Of a stretch of DNA of 16,486 nt, positions 1-6,614 are shown one piece after another; within the stretch, counting starts at the first letter, position 1, and every line of letters starts with the position of its first letter. Source of the DNA: GCA-2716945 sp964342835 (lineage in GTDB: Bacteria > Pseudomonadota > Gammaproteobacteria > GCA-002705445 > GCA-002716945); the NCBI GenBank assembly GCA_964342835.1, contig CAYFGJ010000013.1, forward strand, positions 1-16,486, given 5' to 3'. Under the pieces are notes generated by a model. That model was not told where the DNA came from. It worked only from the letters and a program-made list of their open reading frames with translations, and did no database searches. Both the position numbers and the translations under genes were made by a program.

Positions 1-375
1 TTAGCTATAATTTTCTTTTGTTACTTTTATACTGCACTTGTATTTAATGCTAGAGAAACTGCTGACAATTTAAAAAAATCTGGAGCATTTATTCCCGGAA
101 TAAGACCAGGTGATCAGACTGCATCATATATTGATGATATAACGACAAAATTAACTACGGTTGGAGCAATATATATAACAAGTGTATGTTTATTACCTGA
201 ATTTTTAATTCTTTATTTGAATGTGCCTTTTTATTTTGGTGGTACATCGCTTTTAATTGTAGTGATAGTTGTTATGGATTTAATGGCTCAGATACAATCA
301 CATTTATTATCACACCAATATGAGGGTATGATGAAAAAAGCCAATCTAAAAGGTATTGGCGGAGGTATGAGATAA
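1..375 (+). CDS. secY: SecY, protein translocase channel subunit (3' end only)
   Basis: The last 124 codons of SecY, the multi-spanning inner-membrane channel of the Sec translocon (with SecE and SecG); the 5' part lies outside the window. The frame is open from base 1 to TAA 373-375. Recognisable are the cytoplasmic loop after TM8/9 (NLKKSGAFIPGIRPG, then a polar stretch with YIDDITTKLT), the last two hydrophobic helices, and the basic C-terminal tail ending KGIGGGMR. This loop is among the most conserved parts of SecY and contacts the ribosome and SecA. rpmJ starts on the base after the stop, the usual spc-operon end in gammaproteobacteria. Identification rests on this motif plus the context. 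Confidence 0.96.
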   Translation, partial: LAIIFFCYFYTALVFNARETADNLKKSGAFIPGIRPGDQTASYIDDITTKLTTVGAIYITSVCLLPEFLILYLNVPFYFGGTSLLIVVIVVMDLMAQIQSHLLSHQYEGMMKKANLKGIGGGMR

Positions 376-489
376 ATGAAAGTGAAAGCATCAGTGAAAA
401 AATTATGTAGAAATTGCAGAATTATAAGAAGAAATCGTGTGGTAATGGTGATATGTAAAGATCCACGCCACAAACAAAGACAAGGATAA
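376..489 (+). CDS. rpmJ: 50S ribosomal protein L36
   Basis: A 37-residue protein (MKVKASVKKLCRNC... ending DPRHKQRQG), the usual length and sequence for L36, a small late-assembling protein of the large subunit. The zinc ligands of the C+ form are all present: C11, C14, C27 and H32, so zinc binding is expected. The ATG directly follows the secY stop (TAAATG), implying translational coupling, and this secY-rpmJ end of the spc operon is conserved. The gene is too short for many automatic callers. A 57-base gap separates it from rpsM. Confidence 0.97.
   Translation: MKVKASVKKLCRNCRIIRRNRVVMVICKDPRHKQRQG
482..486 (+). promoter_or_regulatory. Shine-Dalgarno-like AAGGA before a spacer ORF
   Basis: AAGGA lies within the last sense codons of rpmJ and ends 6 bases before the ATG at 493. 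The spacing and complementarity to the 16S rRNA tail would suit initiation at 493. Because the bases also encode the conserved QG end of L36, this could be coincidence. Confidence 0.35.
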
Positions 490-492
490 TTT

Positions 493-546
493 ATGTTGTA
501 TTTAAGTCAAATGAAATATAGAATCATCGAGCAAGAGAGACATTAA
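493..546 (+). CDS. possible 17-residue leader peptide between rpmJ and rpsM
   Basis: A 17-codon reading frame (MLYLSQMKYRIIEQERH) starts 3 bases after the rpmJ stop. Its stop TAA (544-546) abuts the rpsM ATG at 547, so it occupies essentially the whole spacer. It has an AAGGA ribosome-binding sequence 6 bases upstream. I do not recognise the peptide. In E. coli this spacer is the alpha-operon leader, where S4 represses translation; here it is much shorter, and a leader peptide coupling rpmJ to rpsM translation is one alternative. Seventeen stop-free codons are not rare by chance even in AT-rich DNA, so this is a candidate only; the spacer may simply be untranslated leader. Confidence 0.25.
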   Translation: MLYLSQMKYRIIEQERH

Positions 547-906
547 ATGGCTAGAATAGCGGGAATAAACTTACCAAACGATAAACATATATGGGTAGCT
601 TTGACATCTATATATGGCATAGGACCATCAAGGGCGATTAAAATTTGTCTTGACTCTGGAGTTGATAAAACAAAAAAAGTTAAAGATTTAGTGGAAAAAG
701 ATTTAGAGATATTAAGAAATTTTATTTCTAAATATCAACTAGAAGGTGATTTGAGACGTGAAGTCTCATTAAATATAAAAAGATTAATGGATATAGGATC
801 TTATAGAGGAATAAGACACAGAAAAAGCCTTCCTCTAAGAGGACAAAAAACAAAGAATAACAGTAGAACTAGAAAAGGACCAAGAAAACTTTTAAAAGCC
901 AAATAA
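547..906 (+). CDS. rpsM: 30S ribosomal protein S13
   Basis: A 119-residue protein (E. coli 118), collinear with S13 of the small-subunit head, which contacts the P-site tRNA and the intersubunit bridges to L5. Visible signatures are the start MARIAGIN, the ALTSIYGIG helix-hairpin region, EGDLRREVSLNIKRLMDIGSYRG, and the basic tail RTRKGPRK that reaches the P site. The start is set by MARIAGIN and a purine-rich AAGAGAGA upstream. It is the first gene of the alpha operon; rpsK follows after 1 base. Confidence 0.98.
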   Translation: MARIAGINLPNDKHIWVALTSIYGIGPSRAIKICLDSGVDKTKKVKDLVEKDLEILRNFISKYQLEGDLRREVSLNIKRLMDIGSYRGIRHRKSLPLRGQKTKNNSRTRKGPRKLLKAK

Positions 907-907
907 T

Positions 908-1291
908 ATGATAAATAAAACCAAAAAGAAAAAAATAAAAAAAACGGTTAATGAGGGAGTTGCACATATTTATGCATCTTTTAATAACACAATCATTACT
1001 ATAACAGATAAACAAGGAAATACTTTATCATGGGCCACATCAGGTGGATCGGGTTTTAGAGGTTCTAGAAAAAGTACACCTTTTGCGGCTCAAATTGCTG
1101 CAGAAAAAGCTGGACAGAAAGCACAAGAATTTGGATTGAAAACTCTTGAAGTTTTGGTAAAAGGACCAGGACCGGGAAGAGATTCTGCTGTTAGAGCTTT
1201 AAATAATGCAGGATATAAAATATTAAATATAACTGATATTACACCATTACCACATAACGGATGTAGGCCTCCAAAAAAGAGAAGGGTTTAA
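908..1291 (+). CDS. rpsK: 30S ribosomal protein S11
   Basis: A 127-residue protein (E. coli 129) of the small-subunit platform, near the E site and the mRNA exit. Signatures are GVAHIYASFNNTIITITD, SGGSGFRGSRKSTPFAAQ, VKGPGPGRDSAVRAL and the conserved C-terminus PHNGCRPPKKRRV. The N-terminus is a lysine-rich extension encoded by A-runs of 7-8 bases. The gene sits 1 base after rpsM with no strong ribosome-binding sequence, so translational coupling is likely. rpsD begins 2 bases after its stop. Confidence 0.98.
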   Translation: MINKTKKKKIKKTVNEGVAHIYASFNNTIITITDKQGNTLSWATSGGSGFRGSRKSTPFAAQIAAEKAGQKAQEFGLKTLEVLVKGPGPGRDSAVRALNNAGYKILNITDITPLPHNGCRPPKKRRV

Positions 1292-1293
1292 TT

Positions 1294-1914
1294 ATGGCAA
1301 AATATACTGGTTCAAAATGTAAATTAATGAGAAGAGAAGGAACAGATCTATATCTTAAGTCTGGATCTAGAGCATTAGATACAAAATGTAACATAGATAA
1401 AAAACCAGGTGATTCTGGTGAAAAAAGAGCTAAGACTTCTGATTATGCATTACAATTAAGAGAAAAACAGAAAGTTAAAAGACTATATGGTGTATTAGAA
1501 AAACAATTTAGAAATTATTATAAAAAAGCGGCTAGTAAAAAAGGTTCAACAGGTGAAAATTTACTCGCTCTACTTGAATCTAGATTAGATAATGTCGTTT
1601 ATAGAATAGGTTTGGGAGCTACACGATCTGAATCTAGACAATTAGTTAATCATAAGAATATAGAAGTTAATGGTAAAATTATTAATATACCTTCTTATAA
1701 CGTAACCCCTAAAGATAAAATTTCAATTCGTAATAGATGTAAAGAACAATCTCGAATAAAATTAGCAATGACATTGGCAGAAACTAGAGGATTTAGTGAC
1801 TGGATAGAAACGAATTCAAAAAATTTTGAAGGTACTTTTTTAAGACATCCAGAAAGAAAAGAACTTCCAGCAGAAATAAACGAATCGTTAATAGTTGAAT
1901 TATACTCAAAATAG
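1294..1914 (+). CDS. rpsD: 30S ribosomal protein S4
   Basis: A 206-residue protein, exactly the E. coli length. S4 nucleates 16S rRNA assembly at the five-way junction and in many gammaproteobacteria represses the alpha operon translationally. An N-terminal region (MAKYTGSKCKLMRREGTDLYL, SGSRALDTKCNIDKKPG) is followed by the S4 RNA-binding domain around residues 95-160 (LESRLDNVVYRIGLGATRSESRQLV, then NHKNIEVNGK). The C-terminal motif LPAEINESLIVELYSK is typical. AGAAGGG about 7 bases upstream is a fair ribosome-binding site. The stop TAG is part of the rpoA ribosome-binding site. Whether S4 still binds the short leader before rpsM cannot be seen here. Confidence 0.98.
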   Translation: MAKYTGSKCKLMRREGTDLYLKSGSRALDTKCNIDKKPGDSGEKRAKTSDYALQLREKQKVKRLYGVLEKQFRNYYKKAASKKGSTGENLLALLESRLDNVVYRIGLGATRSESRQLVNHKNIEVNGKIINIPSYNVTPKDKISIRNRCKEQSRIKLAMTLAETRGFSDWIETNSKNFEGTFLRHPERKELPAEINESLIVELYSK

Positions 1915-1919
1915 GTGAT
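1913..1919 (+). promoter_or_regulatory. Shine-Dalgarno site of rpoA
   Basis: AGGTGAT matches the 16S anti-Shine-Dalgarno complement and overlaps the rpsD stop TAG. Five bases separate the end of GGT from the rpoA ATG. This is a useful reference for spacing in this genome: the same 5-base spacing is seen before the proposed ATA start of phoH. Confidence 0.7.
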
Positions 1920-1921
1920 AT

Positions 1922-2908
1922 ATGAAAAAAAATAACTTCTTAAAACCAAAACTAGTAGATATCGAAATGATTGGACCTTCACATGCAAAAGTAACTATAG
2001 AACCACTTGAGAGAGGTTTTGGACATACTTTAGGAAATGCATTAAGAAGAGTTTTGCTTTCATCATTACCCGGTAGCGCTGTTACCGAGGTATCAATTGA
2101 AAATATTTTACATGAATACACAACTATTGAAGGCGTTCAGGAAGATGTTTTAGAGATATTGTTAAATTTAAAGAAATTATCATTAATACTTTATGAAAAA
2201 GATTTTATAGAAGTAACATTGAGTAAGAAAGGCAAGGGCCCAGTTCTAGCTTCAGATATAGAAAGTAATGCTAATTTAGAAATTAAGAATCCAGATTTTT
2301 GTATAGCAAACATAACTAATGATAATATTGAATTAGTTATACATTTAACAGTTTCTAATGGTCGTGGATATCAACAAGCTCAAAAAAGTAAATTTAATGA
2401 GTCAGAAGATTTAGGAATTGGTAAGCTCCAATTAGATGCATCATTTAGTCCAATTATACAGGTAACATATACTGTAGATTCAGCACGCGTAAAACAAAGA
2501 ACAGATTTAGATAAATTAATAATTGATATCAAAACAAATGCAACAATTGAACCTGAAGATGCAATAAGAAGAGCAGGAACAATACTACGTGATCAATTGG
2601 AAGTTTTTAGTGCACTTGAAATAAGAGAAGAACCAGAAGATGATGAAGATGCTCCACAAGTTGATCCAGTCTTATTAAGACCGGTTGATGATTTAGAACT
2701 TACAGTTCGATCTGCGAACTGTTTAAAGGCTGAGAATATATATTATATTGGGGATTTAGTACAAAGAACTGAAAATGAATTGTTAAAGACACCTAATTTA
2801 GGTAAAAAGTCATTAACAGAAATAAAAGATGTATTAGCAACACACAGTTTGTCTTTAGGACAAAAATTAGAAGAGTGGCCACCGAAAAATATTGAAAAAA
2901 AATCATGA
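1922..2908 (+). CDS. rpoA: DNA-directed RNA polymerase subunit alpha
   Basis: A 328-residue protein (E. coli 329). Alpha dimerises to scaffold assembly of beta and beta'. The N-terminal domain (about 1-235) shows KVTIEPLERGFGHTLGNALRRVLLSS, the dimerisation and beta-contact segment, and VTYTVDSARVKQRTDLDKL. An acidic linker (EEPEDDEDAP) leads to the C-terminal domain (about 250-325), including LLRPVDDLELTVRSANCLKAE with the UP-element-contacting arginine of VRSAN (E. coli R265), and TPNLGKKSLTEIKDVL. The CTD is nearly identical to the enterobacterial one, implying conserved UP-element and activator contacts. The gene has a good ribosome-binding site and overlaps rplQ by 4 bases (ATGA). Confidence 0.99.
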   Translation: MKKNNFLKPKLVDIEMIGPSHAKVTIEPLERGFGHTLGNALRRVLLSSLPGSAVTEVSIENILHEYTTIEGVQEDVLEILLNLKKLSLILYEKDFIEVTLSKKGKGPVLASDIESNANLEIKNPDFCIANITNDNIELVIHLTVSNGRGYQQAQKSKFNESEDLGIGKLQLDASFSPIIQVTYTVDSARVKQRTDLDKLIIDIKTNATIEPEDAIRRAGTILRDQLEVFSALEIREEPEDDEDAPQVDPVLLRPVDDLELTVRSANCLKAENIYYIGDLVQRTENELLKTPNLGKKSLTEIKDVLATHSLSLGQKLEEWPPKNIEKKS

Positions 2909-3258
2909 GACATAAAAAAATAGGCAGAAGATTAAATAGAAACTCATCTCATCGTAAAGCATTGATGAAGAATTTGACAATTTCTCTTATCAATTATGAA
3001 TCGATCAAAACAAGCTTATCTAAAGCAAAAGAGTTAAGAAAAGTAACTGAACCTTTAATTACATTAGCTAAAACTGATTCACTAATGAGAAGAAGGTTGG
3101 CATATTCTAGAGTAGGTGATAAGAAAATTGTAAAAAAATTATTTGAGACTATTGGACCTAGATTTAAAGAAAGATCTGGCGGATATCTAAGAATACTAAA
3201 ATGTGGACATAAACTAGGAGATGCATCTCAACAAGCGTATGTTCAGTTAGTTGATTAA
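2905..3258 (+). CDS. rplQ: 50S ribosomal protein L17
   Basis: A 117-residue protein, shorter than the 127 of E. coli mainly at the C-terminus. L17 lies near the peptide exit tunnel. Signatures are MRHKKIGRRLNRNSSHRKALMKNL at the N-terminus, YESIKTSLSKAKELRK, and the C-terminal RSGGYLRILK and GDASQQAYVQLVD. It starts within the rpoA stop (ATGA), so translation is probably coupled. As the last gene of the alpha operon it ends 10 bases from the convergent uvrA stop, with no intrinsic terminator visible. Confidence 0.98.
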   Translation: MRHKKIGRRLNRNSSHRKALMKNLTISLINYESIKTSLSKAKELRKVTEPLITLAKTDSLMRRRLAYSRVGDKKIVKKLFETIGPRFKERSGGYLRILKCGHKLGDASQQAYVQLVD

Positions 3259-3268
3259 ACAAATGTTG

Positions 3269-6091
3269 TTAATTGAGTTTTTGTCTTAAATATTTTCCTG
3301 TGTAAGATAATTTATTTTTAATAACTTTTTCAGGGCTACCTGATTCAATAACAGACCCACCATCATCACCACCTTCTGGCCCTAAGTCAATTATCCAATC
3401 AGCTGTTTTTATAACATCCAAATTATGTTCTATAACAATTAATGTATTACCTCTATCTCTGAGTTTATGTAAGACAGATAATAAACGTTCTACATCATAA
3501 AAATGTAATCCAGTTGTAGGTTCATCTAAGACATATAATGTTTTTCCGGTATCTCTTTTTATTAACTCCTTTGATAATTTGATACGTTGAGCTTCACCTC
3601 CTGACAATGTAGTCGAACTTTGTCCAAGTTTTATATAAGATAATCCTACTTCTTCTAATACTTCAAGTTTTCTTTTTATTAGAGGTATATTTTGAAAGAA
3701 TTCAATCGCTTCTGTGACTGTAAAATTTAATATCTCATTTATATTTTTACCTTTAAAAGTAATTTCTAAAGTCTCTTTGTTATATCTTTTTCCATCACAT
3801 TTTTCACATTTAATATATATGTCTGAGAGAAAATGCATTTCTACCTTTATAACACCATCACCATTACAAGTTTCACATGATCCTTCTTGCACATTAAAAC
3901 TAAATCTTCCGGGAGTATAACCTCTAGATTTAGCTTCAGGTGTTTGTGTAAAGAGATCTCTAATATGCTTGAAAATTCCTGTATATGTAATTGGGTTTGA
4001 TCGAGGTGTTCGCCCAATGGGGCTTTGACTAATATCAATGATGCTGTCAATTTCATTAACTCCAATAATTTTTTTACATTCTATTTTGCTAGTATCCTTT
4101 TCAGATATTTCATTATAAATATAATCATATAACAGATCTACCAAAGTAGATTTTCCGGATCCAGAGACACCAGTTATACAAGTTAAAAGTCCTATTGGAA
4201 TATCTACATCAATATTTTTGAGATTATTTTTATGTGCACCCTTAATTGAGAGTAATTTTTGTTTATTAATTTTGTTTCTTTTTTTAGGAACACTTATTTG
4301 TCTTTTCCCAGAAATATATTGACCTGTATAAGATTCTCTCACAGATGTAATATTTGTAGGAGAACCAGAAAATACAATTTCACCACCATGATTACCAGCT
4401 CCCGGACCAACATCTACAATGTGATCTGAGGATAAAATAGTATCTTCATCATGTTCAACAACTATAACAGTATTACCTAAATCTCTTAAGTTTTTTAGAG
4501 TTTTAAGTAGTCTATCATTGTCTCTTTGATGTAGTCCAATTGTAGGTTCATCTAATATATACATAACTCCTACTAATCCAGAACCAATTTGACTAGCTAA
4601 TCTAATTCTTTGACCTTCTCCTCCTGATAAGGTTTCTGCAGTTCTGTTTAAAGTTAAATAATTTAAACCTACATCTATCAAGAATTTTAATCTATTTTTT
4701 ATTTCATTTATAATTTTTGTAGAAATCTCTTTTTTCATTCCACTGAGCTTGAGATTTTTAAAAAAATTATAACCATCTTGTATAGTTAAAGCAGTTATTT
4801 GATCAATTGATTTTTCAGCAATAAATACATTTCTTGATTTTTCATTTAGTCTAGAACCATTACATTCTTCACATTCTATAGTACTTAAATAATTAGCAAG
4901 AATATTTTTTCTGCTAAACGATCCCATATCATAGCTTTTTTTTAGAATTTTAGTTAATCCTAGCCATGGTTCGTTTTTTGAAACTGATTTATTTGTAAAA
5001 ATTGATCTTCCATATGTAATATTGATTTTTTCAGTTCCACTACCATACATTAAAATATTTGTAAAACTTTTTGGCAGCTTTTTATATTGTGTTTCTATAT
5101 TTACCTTATAATGTTTAGCTAAGGATTTTAATTGTTGATGGTAGTAATCATTACGCTTATCCCATTTAGCAATCGCACCATCTGTCAAACTTAATTCTTT
5201 ATTTACTATGAGTTTATTCTCATCAATAAATTCTCCTATTCCTAAACCATCGCATATTTCACATGCTCCCATAGGACTATTAAAAGAAAATAATCTCGGT
5301 TCTAATTTATTTATAGAATAACCACAATGAGGACAAGAATGTTTCGTTGAGAAGGTATATTTAATTTTTTCCGATTTATTTTCTAAAATTTGTATTATTC
5401 CGCCTGATATTTCTGATGTTGTCTTTAATGATTCACTTATCCTTAATTTATTTTCATTTTTAACTTCCAATCTATCAATTATAAGTTCTATATTATTTTT
5501 TTTCTTAGGGTCAATATTATATTTCTCAGCTAGATTTATAATATTTTTATTCAACCTTATTCGCATATATCCTTGTTGTTGAAAACTACTTATTAAATTA
5601 GAGTGTTGTCCTTTTTGTTGATTAATTATTGGTGCTAAAATAGATATAAAATTACCATTACACTCATTAATTATTTTTTCAGTTATATCTATATATGACA
5701 TAGCATCTAAAGAAATTTTGTGGACTGGACATTTAGGCGTACCAATTCTTGCAAACAGCAGTCTCAAATAATCATAAATTTCTGTTACTGTTGCAACGGT
5801 AGATCTTGGATTATGTGAAGATGATTTTTGTTCGATTGAAATTGCTGGTGAAAGTCCATCAATAGAATCTACATCAGGTTTATCCATCATTGATAGAAAC
5901 TGTCTAGCGTAGGCTGATAGAGACTCCATATATCTTCTTTGACCTTCAGCAAAGATAGTATCAAACGCTAAGGATGATTTTCCTGAACCGGATAATCCTG
6001 TTATTGTAACCATTTTATTTCTAGGTATTTCAATATTAATATTTTTAAGATTATGTGTTCTAGCGCCTTTTACAAATATGTTCTTTTTCAT
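3269..6091 (-). CDS. uvrA: UvrABC excinuclease subunit A
   Basis: UvrA is the damage-sensing ABC ATPase of nucleotide excision repair; it forms a dimer and loads UvrB. I place the start at the ATG whose codon is 6089-6091, giving MKKNIFVKGARTHNLKNI and 940 residues, exactly the E. coli length. An upstream in-frame GTG (6158-6160) would add 23 non-homologous residues. Domains in order are Walker A1 (GLSGSGKSS, K38), the UvrB-binding region, a zinc module (CPHCGYS ... CEICDGLG), signature LSGGEGQRIRLA and Walker B LDEPTIGLH; then Walker A2 (GVSGSGKST), a second zinc module (CETCNGDG ... CEKCDGKRYN), LSGGEAQRIKLS and LDEPTTGLH. All key residues are intact. The gene is divergent from ssb and convergent with rplQ. 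No convincing LexA box is visible upstream. Confidence 0.98.
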   Translation of the reverse strand: MKKNIFVKGARTHNLKNINIEIPRNKMVTITGLSGSGKSSLAFDTIFAEGQRRYMESLSAYARQFLSMMDKPDVDSIDGLSPAISIEQKSSSHNPRSTVATVTEIYDYLRLLFARIGTPKCPVHKISLDAMSYIDITEKIINECNGNFISILAPIINQQKGQHSNLISSFQQQGYMRIRLNKNIINLAEKYNIDPKKKNNIELIIDRLEVKNENKLRISESLKTTSEISGGIIQILENKSEKIKYTFSTKHSCPHCGYSINKLEPRLFSFNSPMGACEICDGLGIGEFIDENKLIVNKELSLTDGAIAKWDKRNDYYHQQLKSLAKHYKVNIETQYKKLPKSFTNILMYGSGTEKINITYGRSIFTNKSVSKNEPWLGLTKILKKSYDMGSFSRKNILANYLSTIECEECNGSRLNEKSRNVFIAEKSIDQITALTIQDGYNFFKNLKLSGMKKEISTKIINEIKNRLKFLIDVGLNYLTLNRTAETLSGGEGQRIRLASQIGSGLVGVMYILDEPTIGLHQRDNDRLLKTLKNLRDLGNTVIVVEHDEDTILSSDHIVDVGPGAGNHGGEIVFSGSPTNITSVRESYTGQYISGKRQISVPKKRNKINKQKLLSIKGAHKNNLKNIDVDIPIGLLTCITGVSGSGKSTLVDLLYDYIYNEISEKDTSKIECKKIIGVNEIDSIIDISQSPIGRTPRSNPITYTGIFKHIRDLFTQTPEAKSRGYTPGRFSFNVQEGSCETCNGDGVIKVEMHFLSDIYIKCEKCDGKRYNKETLEITFKGKNINEILNFTVTEAIEFFQNIPLIKRKLEVLEEVGLSYIKLGQSSTTLSGGEAQRIKLSKELIKRDTGKTLYVLDEPTTGLHFYDVERLLSVLHKLRDRGNTLIVIEHNLDVIKTADWIIDLGPEGGDDGGSVIESGSPEKVIKNKLSYTGKYLRQKLN

Positions 6092-6112
6092 CAGTGGAAT
6101 TTGGTTTGTCTG

Positions 6113-6121
6113 TGCTATAAT
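6113..6121 (+). promoter_or_regulatory. candidate ssb promoter with extended -10
   Basis: TGCTATAAT is a perfect extended -10 (TGnTATAAT); no good -35 lies 15-18 bases upstream. A start near 6128 would leave a leader of about 55 bases before the ssb ATG at 6183, containing GAGAGGT at 6161-6167, rather far (15 bases) from the start codon. This promoter could drive the whole ssb-to-lptE run. Confidence 0.45.
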
Positions 6122-6144
6122 ATCATCAATATAGTTTATAACAA
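6117..6144 (-). promoter_or_regulatory. candidate uvrA promoter
   Basis: Read on the minus strand: TTGTTA (6144-6139), a 16-base spacer, then TATTAT (6122-6117). A start near 6110 would give a leader of about 19 bases before the uvrA ATG. The -10 overlaps the ssb -10 on the other strand almost completely. AT-rich DNA makes chance matches common, so this is tentative. Confidence 0.4.
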
Positions 6145-6182
6145 GATTGTTAATAAACACGAGAGGTAACTAATAAACTAGT

Positions 6183-6614
6183 ATGTCAGTAAATAAAGTC
6201 ATTCTTTTAGGCAGAGTTGGTAATGAGCCTGAAATTAAATACATGCCAAGTGGTACCGCAGTTCTGAATTTATCATTAGCCACAAATCGTAAAACAAAAA
6301 ATCAAGAAACTGATGCGTGGGAAGACAAGACTGAATGGCATAGAGTTGTTTTTTTTAATAAGCCTGCAGAGATTGTTGCTCAATATGTTAAAAAAGGACA
6401 GCAATTGTATGTAGAAGGAAGGCTACAAACAAAAAAATGGCAGGATAAAGATGGGATTGAAAAATATTCAACCGATATAATATCAGATAATTTTACTTTT
6501 ATAGGGAGTAAAAGCGATAATATTGAAGAACCAACAAAAACACAATCTACTTCAACCGATAATAATACTGAAAATTCAGCTCCACAATCGGATGATATGG
6601 ATGTACCATTTTAA
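6183..6614 (+). CDS. ssb: single-stranded DNA-binding protein
   Basis: A 143-residue SSB, which coats single-stranded DNA in replication, recombination and repair and recruits partner proteins. The OB fold covers about residues 1-108 (MSVNKVILLGRVGNEPEIKYM, TEWHRVVFFNKPAEI, YVKKGQQLYVEGRLQTKKW). A short Ser/Thr/Asn-rich linker leads to the acidic tip DDMDVPF, the conserved partner-binding tail. It is shorter than the E. coli protein (178) mainly in the linker. Its position divergent from uvrA is the standard gammaproteobacterial arrangement. The stop overlaps the miaB start by one base (TAATG). Confidence 0.98.
   Translation: MSVNKVILLGRVGNEPEIKYMPSGTAVLNLSLATNRKTKNQETDAWEDKTEWHRVVFFNKPAEIVAQYVKKGQQLYVEGRLQTKKWQDKDGIEKYSTDIISDNFTFIGSKSDNIEEPTKTQSTSTDNNTENSAPQSDDMDVPF

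Noticed and set aside
496..522. TTGTAT ... TATAGA as an alpha-operon promoter
   Set aside because: The spacer is only 15 bases and both hexamers are imperfect in AT-rich DNA; co-transcription from the spc operon is sufficient.
3258..3270. AACAA-ATG-TTGTT hairpin at the rplQ/uvrA junction as a bidirectional terminator
   Set aside because: A 5-bp AT-rich stem with a 3-base loop and no T-run is too weak; it consists mostly of the two stop-codon contexts.
3714..3920. Plus-strand open frame inside uvrA
   Set aside because: Antisense shadow of the conserved second zinc-module region of uvrA; no homology and no initiation signal. The other open frames opposite or inside rpmJ, rpsD, rpoA, uvrA, miaB, corC, leuS and lptE were dropped for the same reason.
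6110..6125. CTGT followed by GCTATAATATCA as a LexA (SOS) box between uvrA and ssb
   Set aside because: Only the left half matches; the right half should be ACAG but reads ATCA. It is better explained as the promoter -10 region.
6092..6160. Longer UvrA starting at GTG 6158-6160
   Set aside because: The added 23 residues do not match the family, there is no ribosome-binding site, and the ATG at 6089-6091 gives exactly the usual 940 residues and start sequence.
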